Assembly (NCBI GenBank): GCA_033964015.1
Contig: CM066912.1
Location: forward strand, 16,155,399-16,219,398
Length of the DNA: 64,000 nucleotides
Origin: Scolanthus callimorphus
Taxonomy: Eukaryota > Cnidaria > Anthozoa > Actiniaria > Edwardsiidae
Reading direction: 5' to 3'
In this document: one piece after another, positions 13,101-25,100 of the stretch
How the letters are laid out: each line of letters begins with the position of its first letter
Numbering within the stretch: the stretch's first letter is position 1
Notes under the pieces: generated by a model
What the model was told of the DNA's origin: nothing
Seen by the model: only the letters and a program-made list of their open reading frames with translations
Databases searched by the model: none
Translations under genes and position numbers: made by a program

Positions 13101-16100
13101 GCAGGGGAAAATGAAGACACGTTATTTCCTCTTGGACAAAAAAAGAACTGAAATGAAGGCCTGATGAGTTTGAAAACTAGTGAATCATGATCTGTTTACA
13201 CTCCGAATTTGAGTAAAAATGACGTTGTGCAAGAACGTGAGAACTCATTAAAAATAGAGGCATTTCGTTGTAAATTCGTGAGTTGTGGTCTTGGAAATTG
13301 AATATTTACTTTGATCTGTATACAAATTAGCATTCCTTTCTTTAGTTCCCAAGTGTTTCAAAAACCATTTAATCTAGTTTGCAAACTGTGTATGATCGCT
13401 CTGTATAATTTTTAAAAAAATAGTCGTTTACGAAAAAACAAGCGACGTTATATAATCAATCAATCAACTTTATTTCTGTGTCAAGCGCTCGACTAGCTTG
13501 TGAACAAGTCTCATACTTATATGGGGACACAACAAGAGAGTAAATAATAATAATTACAACTTTTTTCTGGGGGCATTTCTCTTCTAAAAAGGACAAACTT
13601 CATCTGTCTGAACCTGTACATCTCGAATCAATCTGACAGCAGAAATCATTTTGCGCAACTCTCCAGCTGCGCTGTGTTGCCTTTTCGCTTGACTTTCTCC
13701 GGCCTCGCATTTTGTGACAGTTAAAAAAAACTACTAAAACTAGTACATTGTTATTCGGAAGATTAAGGTAGAACTTTCTTCAAATGTGAACAACTCGTAC
13801 GGATTTCCCAAAAATGAATACCAAAAGTTAGACGATTCCCACTCTTTTGACCTTGAGGACGATCTCCATGGTAACGAGATAGGTAAATCCACCCAAACTA
13901 GCAATAGTAATAGAGTAGAGGCCTGTCATATCATGAGTTTTATTACCTCCCTGGGACTGAACGTCTCGCCATCACAGTCGATGACTAAATCTTCTCGTAA
14001 GTTCACCAACACCACCTTGGGATGCATATACTTAGGACATGTCAGCAGCTCGACTACCTTCTCTAGACCCTACATTAAGATCAATACATAAGATCAATAC
14101 GCATTAACCCATGTCATGTTTCGTTTGCCACCACTTTGCCGTGGTGTATATATCTATACAAAGTGTATATATCTATACAAAGTGTATGGTACGGGAAAAC
14201 TAGGTGGTCTGCGTCGGCGGAGACGTGAACATGAACAACAACAACCAAAGGTTGAGATTTATGTTAAACGCCGTGGAAAAATGGTGTTTTGCTGACGTTT
14301 CGAGCGTTAGCCCTTCGTCGGAGCAAAGAGGGATATCTGGAAATTCCAAATACCTTTCGATTTGGTTGGCACATGCCGTACACTGGCAGTCCTGGGACTT
14401 TCCTAAAATTAGACACCTGAAAGATACAATTACCAACTACACGTTATCCTAGTCACACACGGTAAGTCAAAAAGGAGCTTTCGAATCTCTCGTGTTAATG
14501 AAAACTGTTCTGCACACTCTTTACTCTCTTACGATCTGGAAAGCACGGTTGGCTCAGCGTAATGCCGCTGGCTACTCACCGCAGTGACCTGGGACAGAGG
14601 AAATTCTCCTTTTCTTCTGACGGCTAATTATTGCGAATTGAACTTAGTTATACTGTGTTTCAAGTCTTTCAGATGAGACATTAACCGAGGTCCCATCTGC
14701 TAGAACTTCTTGAGGTTCCAGTGGAAGTGAAAGACTCACTGGGGCACCATCCTCAGTGCTGCGTCGATGGCAATAGAATCCAATGGGGGCAATAACTTGC
14801 TAACACCACTCATGTTTGTAAGCTCCAGCGGCTGAAGTCCCCAATCCCTTACCCTGCGATGAGCTGGGTGCTGATAGCGTGCAATGTTCTCTTTCAAGAC
14901 ATTCATTTTACGTTTGGGATTAACTCACCACATACAATTGCGATTTCTCACCTGTACTTCCCTTTGTGTACTCAAAACGTCCATGCCAAAATCTTCATCT
15001 GCAACCTGGGAAGGATAACAATGACCAAGGTACTTGAGTGGTCTAAGAAACATATAAACGAGTTGAAACGTGTAACAAACATACATTGCTTTAGTGCCAA
15101 GCTGGGGAATATTCGCAGAATAAACAATTGAACAGATTTTGAAAATAATGTTGTTGCAAGACAAGATGTTAAATGTTAGTATATTATCACTTACCATTGT
15201 TGCTCTACTTTATTTGAGCAAAAAATGAAATATTATGAAAGGAAACCTACTTGGGTAAGCCCGCGAAAGTTCATTTATTGACCAAATATGGTCATAAACG
15301 CACCACGAATAATCCACACCATGGTTCGCCGTTACATGTTTCAACTAAGTTATAAGTTTCTGGTGGTCTACAGTTATAGTCGCCATGAGGAAATCTAAAT
15401 GGATCGTAACGGCAATACAGTTAAAAGTGTCTTTCGCTATAATTTACACTCAGCTTTATTCGCTTTACCCTCAAGATGTTGTACACTAAACAGATAACAG
15501 TGCTGGTCGTCTGTGTGCTAAACTGTACTGAGTTTCTCTTCTCCCGCACTCTTTAGCTTTGCGGGGCCGGCATACAGTATCCAAGTAGAGTTGTTGTTAC
15601 CAAACATTATGGACAGCGAACATGTAGGGTCATGGCAACCTAGCCAAACATGTTGGTTGGCCCTCATCCACACCGATTTGAGATTTATAGTTGCTTTTGC
15701 CGTGGAAGGAAAACGGGAGGACACGGAAAAAACATAGGAGTTCGGGATCTTATCAAACGAGTGTGGGTCATATAGGAAACATTACCAGACATGTTGGCTG
15801 GTGAGCCCGGGTCATGAACTCTGAAGTGGCCCCTTTCTCCATCACATCAATATGACTGAGCATCCGGTACATCCATGGACGGTGGCGCATCCACTTACAG
15901 AACGTCTGAGAGAATACTAGCGGGAACTGAACAATTCGAAATGTATAACTGTCATTGTACGAGTCTGTCATTGTAACAATGGATAATTTATAGAACATTC
16001 ATATCGCGAAAACACAAGAAACGCAATGATTAGAAGCTATTCAAGAAAAAGATAAAGTCAGGGGGCATGGTAGCGAAATGTCATAGAACATTGAGTAGGA

Positions 16101-19100
16101 GTAGATCAAGCCGGAAGCCAGAGGTAAATAAATGAGAAGTGTAGCACTAGATCTAGCGATATAGATCATCTAACTGATATATGGCATAGGATGTACAATG
16201 GTAAAGGTCACGAGGGAACAGGTGACTATATCAAATACGGACAGCCCCAGGAATGGATGTCTTAACTTGGAATGATAGGGAACATGTTAGGGGTAAAAGG
16301 GCAATACCTGTTCATGAAGATACGCATTGAAGAGAATAAGGAAGAAATATCTCTCCAGATAACTCAACCCTCGTCTAATCCAGTATTCTCGCGCATTCTG
16401 ACCCTGAGGATGACAAGAACAGTCGATTTAAAATGATAAAGCAGCACATTGCTTCGTTTCTCGTGTACAAAGTATACAAAACTGTTATACAACAACTTAG
16501 AAAAATAAATTAACAAGCAAAACATCATCAAGCTTAAACCTAATAAAATAAAAAGCGTAAAGGAGGTTTGGATACTCGATCTGAATTTTTAATATAATTT
16601 TTGATATTTGATATTTTCTCCTTTTTCTTGACATTAAATGATTCGTTTGAAAACCTCTGCTTTTTCAACATTTTTAAACCCACTTCTCTGTGTTTGGAAA
16701 CCCTGATAAAGCACGCTGCCTCGTGTTTGATATACTACACTCTGTCTCGTGTTTGATATACTACACTATGTCTCGTGTTTGATATATTACACTCTGTCTC
16801 GTGTTTGATATATTACACTCTGTCTCGTGTTTGATATATTACACTCTGTCTCGTGTTTGATATATTACACTCTGTCTCGTGTTTGATATATTACACCCTG
16901 TCTCGTATTTGATATATTACACCCTGTCTCGTATTTGATATATTACGTCTTGACCACAAAAAGGCATAAAACGTCAATCCTAGTGGTGCCAATAGGTTGC
17001 TCAATGGAGGATCTTATGTTCGGAGTTCTAACGACGTAATACAAAACCGGGCCTGGCCGAACTCTCTTCACAACTAAATAAACTGTTGTTCTGTCTTCAC
17101 TATTTCAGGACAACCTCTTCATACCACTTTACCTCAATTTCGTAGTCTTCCTTGATCTCCTCGAGTTTGAGTTTGCATTCATATATACCAAGCCTAATGT
17201 TCATCACGTCAGCACAGATGTCGATCACCGAGTCAACCTGCCAAAAAATATGACACGTGACTCTGAAAGAGTTAGTAGGACGGAGGCAATAAGAGACTAA
17301 AATTCCCGCGGGCCGAAGGATCAAGGGGTGTAACGCTTTTTATCTCCTTTGAAGTTATCTAACTTTTTGAGTGGAAGATTTCCATTTCCACACAAAAATA
17401 TACGGGGCAATGGAAACGTGTCAATCATGTCATAGCACACTTTTCACCAATATTAACTTTTTACAAAAAAATGTATAAGAAAAGAAACCAGAACTGCGAG
17501 CTTATAAAAATATGCACGTCAAACAAAAGACGGGGACTTCTACGCACGGAACAGCTAACACAAAAACAAAGATACACCAGAATTAGCGTATAGTCAATAC
17601 GGTTGGTTAAATGAAGAGCTCTCACGAAAATATAGAAAGCAAGAAAACATTGTAAAACTGCAATGGCCAAAACATGAGTGTAAAGTAAAAGCGATGTAAT
17701 ACGAGTATTATACTTGACTGACAAAAATTATGGTTCCTTTGGCGTCATATGCACTACTTGTTGGACGAGTTGGATAAAAGATTAGTGTTTATCCGAGGAA
17801 TAGAAATTTCAGGGAAAGATGCTGACGATAAAGGGTGTGAATGGCAAGACAAGGCGAGAATATACATTTTCGGCCAACAAGAAAGGGCGAGAAAAGGTAT
17901 CGAAAAGGTAGGACTAGATGAGGATAGAACATTGTGTCAAAGGTGAGCTGAAGAGGCGAGAACAGGCAAGAATATCCAAGAATAGGCGAGTTTTGGTGCA
18001 AGAACAGGCCTCCTAAGGAGATGATTGCAGACAATGCGTAGTCAACATGCGATGATTGATCATACCTCCTGCTTGATTTGGGCTCCGTTTGGCAGGTTTC
18101 GCACCAGCTGCTGTATGATGCGAAACTCGCCTTTCTCGTAATTAGGGTTGTTCTCGTCTATCGGTAACGGAATGGAGCTGGAATATTAAACAAAGTAAAT
18201 AAATAGACCCAAGGAAATTATATGTGTACGTTAATCCAAATTTACTTTTAGAGCCTTCGTAGTGGCTGCAAGGAGGCGAGGGCAAAAGGGGATAGAAGGG
18301 AGAGAGAGGGCCACAGGGGAGAGGAGGGACAGAGTGGGGAAAAAGGGGTAGCTGGAAAAGGAACGTGCGTCTCCTGAAAACCTGAAAGGGTACAGTAAGT
18401 GGCCGTGGAAATTAGCGTCTGGAACCTTGACAAACGACTGATCATGGTTAACCAATTTGCTGGAAAATCATTTTATAATAAATGAGAAGATACGTACTTA
18501 GCTTCAGGTGGGAAGCCCGCTCGATGACACATGATCAAACAACCAATTACCATCCCTGTGGTGGTACGACCCTGGCCTACGTGACAATTGAAGATCATGG
18601 CTGGGAGGGGTGAGGAAGAATTGATGTCAAACACTTGTGGGATGTCCTTGACCGCGTTGATGAACTGGTCAAAATCTTGCTCCTCCGGTGCATTGGTTGC
18701 AGTGATTGGAACACGAGAATATCTATAAGCAAAATCACAAAGAATAGCAGTTAGTAGCAGTTAGGTAGCGCTAGGTAGAGAAATGACGTGGAAGAGTGGG
18801 GCGGTGTTTTGCAAAAGACCGTTGCAGGTCGTAGTAGAGCTGATTTTCTCAAGCTGAGCAGGTCACTGGATTGTCGTAAAAAGCTTGCCGTAGGCGCACA
18901 GCACCAAGGAGATGATTATTTATGCCGTGCAAGGAACCTTTGCTCCAAGTTTCGAATTGAGATTTTTGCTGAGTTAAAAGCGATTTTCTAGCCCAATTGG
19001 ACTGCCCAGACCGATGAATCGTTCTACCTTTCTTCTCTTCTTAGTACTAGGGGTTAGTACTCAATCCAAACTGGAGTAAATGGCCTGAAACTTAACATTA

Positions 19101-22100
19101 CTATGGAGTAGAGTCTAAACAATAGGTGAGAATAATTGCAATGATTTGCGACATTTAGTTCTTCTCGAAGTTCTACCAGAAGTTCTACCAGAAAAAAGTT
19201 CTCGAAGTTCTACCAGAAAAAAACACTGTGTTAACTAGCTTTGAAATTGCTTAAAAACATTGATATGACATTGCTTTATGGGTCATTGCTGGACAAATTC
19301 AGAAGGGGGCAATGTAAAACCCTACACTAGGAGGTGAAGGGCAGGAGGATTTGTAGATTTGTAGCATTTGCATCTGAAACCTGTGTAAGTAAGTACCTTT
19401 ATTTTGACACGGTTAAAAACTTTTCTGGCGCTAATTGATGACACTATATTTATATCTAATCAATACAATTTCATTATCAAACCCTGCTTTCCAAGAGTGC
19501 CGTGTGTGACAAAAGGTATTTGAAACAGCTGTATACTATACGATACCGAAATGTTAAATAAAATACAAGTCTGATTACAGCGAAGGCTTTGCAAAACCGG
19601 AAAAAAACCCTCTATTACCTATTGTCATATCTGATTACACCAGAAGACAATTTAATTTGAAACAACTGACTAAACATCATTTAGCGCAGGAGGTAAAAGC
19701 CTGTGTGACTTCTTGTTTCTAAAGAATGTGCGGTTGTGACAAAGAAACTTCGCATATCTAGATCGTAGTTTTATGGTGAGACGACTGCTAATGGCCCTGC
19801 TAATTAGTTACATACAGAATAAAGCTAAAATAGCTACAATGGCAAAGAAATAAACTGGTAAACCAGCAACCATGAATATCAGCAAAATAATATTGCAGCT
19901 GTGATTACCTTTCGCTCGGAAAAAAGCGCAGTTGTGTTCAGGCAGTATTCCAGGTTTACACAACAGGCGAGATCTCGTAGACTTTCTCAAACGCACGACC
20001 TACGTTGGAATAAACACGTAGCCGACATCACACGTCGAGCCAACCGAATCCTGGGTCTCTTAGGGAGGAACCTCTACTTCTGTGATCAAGGGACAAAGGA
20101 GAGTGCCTATTTCGGTCTTGTGCGCCCTATTCTTGAATACGCCTGTGCTATTTGGGTCCCTAGTACAGATAAACTCACAAACGAAATCGAGAAAGTCCAA
20201 AGGCGCGCAGTCTGCTTCGTGACCGCGGACTACAGAAATTACGAACCCGGAGCGATCACAAGTCACCTTATCAACCTAGGATGGCAGCCTCTCAAAACAC
20301 GCAGACAGGCCGCAACCATCTGCCTGCTGAACCAGGGACTTAACTTTTTGTCAGTTCTCCCACTTGAGGGGCTAACGTCACCAAGGCGTACTTCACGGCA
20401 CATGCACTCTAAACCATTCATGGTGCCTTTTGCTAGGACAGATAGATTTAAACACAGTTTTCTACCGAGAGCCATTAGGGCTTGGAATTGCTTACCAGAA
20501 GCATTAGTTTCAATCCACGGGAATGTTGAGGCATTTGAGGTCCAAGTCAAGGGTCTTTAATTTATGCTACACCTGAGCCATTGCGCTATGCATTTATATA
20601 TATATGTTGCATACATAATAAAAGTGAAGTGAAGTGAAGTGAAAGTCCGTTGTTCCGCGTTTTTGCTTTTTTTAATTAGCTTTTTTGTAACGTGCGCTTT
20701 TTTTCTTCACTTTGCCCTAAGGAAATACTTGGGGCAAGTCTAGAGATATTGCTGCCCCTCTAGAGTGCAAATAAAGAAGCTAAACAATATGATGAAGACG
20801 TCTAGAGTCCTGCGAAGGTTTATAGTGAGAAAAGCATTATTATTTAGTAAATAATGTATCAAAGTCCTCGCGAGTTCACTATTTCTAAAGAATCACGGTT
20901 TCAGACTTCATCCCGCTAGGCGTTATATTTAGAATTTATGACATAATATCTTAAGGTGGCCCGCGCCTGTTTCACAGGAAAAATAAGAACAATCTCAGGC
21001 CACGTATTTATATCATTCAACATGAATTAGTATTTTCTTTGCTACACATTTGTAGACTAAGACGAGTAAAGATTCCAGAGAATAAAATAACTTTGTATTA
21101 TCACATTGGTACAATGGTATAACGCCTGGCATTCAAACTAGGTGAAACGTCCCTCGAGGTATTCAAGTTATGAAGTCTGAGATGTAATGTTGTGTAATAC
21201 CAATGTCATGTATCGTGGGTTTGCAATGAGACCGATTTGCAGTGAGTCTGCTTCAGCGATATTTGGTTCCTAATTTCTCCGAACCGATTGTTTTTCGTTT
21301 GCAGTCACTTGGTAAGTCGCTTTAGCATTCATTGTTCTTCTTCATTATCTGAAAAAGACGGCACAAAAAAAGGTTAGAAGTTTTATGTATGACCAATTTG
21401 TTAAATTCTTTGTTTATGAACTTTACACGCAGGATAAATCGCAAAATTATACTAGAGTCAGCTCTGACAGCGTCCCTCCTATCTTCTTGGTTCTTGCACT
21501 GAAGTTTCCTTGGATACAAATGTTAATTGTCGTTACTGGTAAGATTAGGCTCGCAATTCAGTTGCCGTCGTGCTTTTTGAGTCTTAAATATCTTGAGGCT
21601 TATAAGCTACACAATTTTAGTCGACACTCATCAAGCAATTTCAATAAGGCCAATTGTAATATACAACTACATATACAAACTATAATACCTAAGTAATTTA
21701 TTGAGCCTACTAAAAAGGAAATTTGTCACGTCTTTCTGTTAAGGAGAACTTTTGTTGCTATATGTCTACCTTCAGGAAATTGATTATTTTGTGTAATCGG
21801 TGTAACTTTTCTATTATAATTTCCTTGCAGTATGGTCTCTAGTACTCCACTATTCTAGCAGCCAAAAATATTACCAATCGAAGCGCGTTTTCTGGAAAAA
21901 GCCGGCGATTAAATGTTAGTATATTTTTCCTGTGAAACAGGGGCGGGCCACCTTAAAGGGAAAGTCAAGATGTTATGATGTGTCACGCAATGTTGTATGT
22001 CACGCGGCTAACATCCGGGTTGTTCAAGTTAAACACAACTTTAATCTGGTATACGAGGAATACAATGAATTGCCATGAAATACGAGAAATGCGAAGAGTT

Positions 22101-25100
22101 GAATTACAAGAAATGCGAAATGAAATGCGAAGTTATACGAGTTGTGCGAATTATAATCCATAAACATGACTGCACTGATAGTCAAAGTTCATATCCGGGA
22201 CTTACAGGTCCAGTCGCTTGACCGGGCAACACAGGCGGCCCGACCGAGTGCGGTGGGCTCGAACACGGGTACTTGATCAGTAATAAATCCAACATGGCGA
22301 CGTTTAAAAATATCTAAATATATATATATATATATATTTAGTATATACTACACGGGAACCTCCATAGATCGCGCGTTTTGATTGGTTCGCTATCTCGGGA
22401 TAATGCCACAATATTCCGAGATCGGAAGCATTATCCCGAGATTGAGAAGCCCGAGGGCAAGTGGTTCGGATATTTTTACTTTCTAAAGGAACTATCTGAT
22501 TCGAAATGCAACGGAAAAATCTTTCTCAATTAACTTAGTTGTCTCTTTAGTTTTTCAAGGTGAATCAGAGAGAGAATGTATTTCTTGAACTTCGAAAATG
22601 TGCTGTTCTTGTTTTTCAGTTCTTCGGAATCACAGAGATCGATGATTCGTTCACGGCACTTTTTTTTGAGAGACGAATTACATTCACAACAACATATTAA
22701 TTAAGGCAATTTTGTAGAAAACATATCACTTTGCCGAACATTTACATGTACCTGTAGGTTGGAAGGGACAGTAAATCGTAGAAGCCAGTCATTGAGTGCA
22801 GTTTAAGAGAGAATTGCTTACCGTCGACTTGTTGATTCGCTTGATCACGAGCCATCCGACATCAAACGTATTTAAAGTGGTCTCTCTTTTTATGAACAAG
22901 GTCTTCCTCGTTGTCCCAGAGTTTGAAGAGGTTAATTTCCCAAATTTCTGTTTGAATATTCCAAACGAATCTTGAATTTCTCTGCCAGCAGGTTGAAAAA
23001 TATAGTCATCCATCGGTGGTGAAATGGCGACCAAAGGCAAAGTGTTTTCAGCGAAGCAACTCTGCAGTTTCACAATCCATAATCCAAGGCACAAAATGCG
23101 AATTTATCCCTTGAATCCATCCTTGCAACCTTCTAAAAACTTAAATCGTTTATCGTAGTCGATATTAAGGTTTTAAAACAAGTGTTTTCTAGCGTTTTTG
23201 CTTCTCTAAAACAGCAGCAAGTTTCCACCATGTGTTCAGTAGCCGAATGCTTGTAGTGAAGTCTGACGTAATGTCACGTGCGTGACAAACGTCACGCATA
23301 CAGAAAGAGGCTACAAAATGTCGGCAAACGCCACATTTAGTGTCGTTCGGATATTTTTTGGAGTGTTCCCGTGTAGTATATACTAAAACAATTATTCTCC
23401 TCAGGCTCAGTGAATAGTGGCGAATAGTCCCCTCGACCTCCGGTCTCGGGGACTATTCGCCACTATTCACTTCGCCTTCGGCGAATAATTGTTATATATT
23501 CTAAATATCTAAACATTACATAACCTATCAAGAACCTCATCAGCATTAATAGTGAAGAACTACCTCAAAGTACAAGAACCTGTTCAACTCTAGGTTCTTG
23601 CTTATTTGAGGGTTTAAACTGTATTGCTTGGTGTATTGGTTTGTTTATTTATACTGTTTTTTCTTACTTTTTATCTAATCATTTCTTAGTATTTTATTGT
23701 ATATAGTTAGATATTTGTTGTATTTATTATAGTTTTACTGACTTCTTCACATTCTCATAACTACTAAATTAATAGTCCATTACAGGGTTTGTTGACACGT
23801 TGTAGAAAGCTCCTGAAGGCAAACCTTTAATCTCACTTAATGCAATACGCCTAATAGTCACTACAGGAGGTCTGGGGTGTCAGGAAATTCTAATAGCACA
23901 ATCCGAAATTTCCCTCGCGCATAATTTCAGGTCCACTACGAGCAACGAAACATTGATTACAAGGTGCAGGTCCCAAGGAACCTTTGGCGACGAAGTGTAA
24001 AGTTAGTCGGCCAAAAATAGTTGACCAAAATATAATTTCCGTCGCCATCACCAGCACTTACTAAAGCTTTTTGTTTCTATTTTCTGTCTTTTTTTTCTCA
24101 CTCACTTTCTCTTTCCTTCTTTTGTGTGCAAAGGTCAATGTTCTATCGCCATTGAAACAAAAAACATTGGCCAAACATGTGACCAACAGGCCGCAAATTG
24201 CCAAATGACGAAACAATAGACCACTTTCGATATATTAAAATTCCTTGAATATGTGGGTCAGGGGAATAATACAAAAGAAATAAATTATTCAGTTTTCGAT
24301 GCCGATGCGGTTTCTTTTGATTTATTCCCCTGAGCCTCGGCCTCTAGTAAAAATATTAATATATCTGTATTGTACTGTTCGAGTTTTGACATTTTTTGAC
24401 GGAAAGCTACCCAGAAGAGAGAACCGCCAGAGAAACAGTACTGCAACATTGTCACTGTTTTTGGCAAGATATATAATCTTTTTGCAACAGCTTCCATTTA
24501 AGCAAAATGTTCTTGGATACCAAATCCTATACGCCATATGGCCCCTCCATGGAACCACGGACCTCCCTGTTTTAGATCCTTTTAGCCATTAACACCCACC
24601 TTAAAAATGGCGTCAGGAAAATCTGTCTGCTATAGATCTCGTCTAACACACATAGTTGCTCTTCATATGATATGTTGTATGTATGAGGTTCGTTCTCAAA
24701 ATGATCAACATCATGATAGAAATAGAACTTTCCTCCCTCCTCTACAGAAAACTTGATAATCTAAAGAAAGAACAACAAGATTAAATGTGACATCAATATA
24801 TGACCATCACTATAATATAACCAAGGCAGAGGAAGACGTGGACAGTACTAAATATCGTAACTATGATTTATGTACGACAAAGAAAGGAATGCGGAACTTC
24901 CCAAGACGTGTAAGTTACCAAATGCCACCAAACGCGCCTGGGAAACGCAATGGCTACAAAAGCCGCTTGAAATGGAGAAGAAAAAACGAAACCTAAACAT
25001 TCTTGGGTTTTTCCTCCCATCACAGGTTGCGTCAATAGGCATGGACCCTGTTTAAAAGGAGCGCGGGGTCCCTGTGTGTAAAAAAAACCCGGTTTGTCTC

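Noticed and set aside
14200..14436. 78-codon minus-strand ORF
   Set aside because: It is a wrong-frame reading of paladin exon 10 plus the Penelope-like tail.
16719..16952. CRISPR array
   Set aside because: Units are contiguous 26-bp tandem copies without unique spacers, in a eukaryotic intron.
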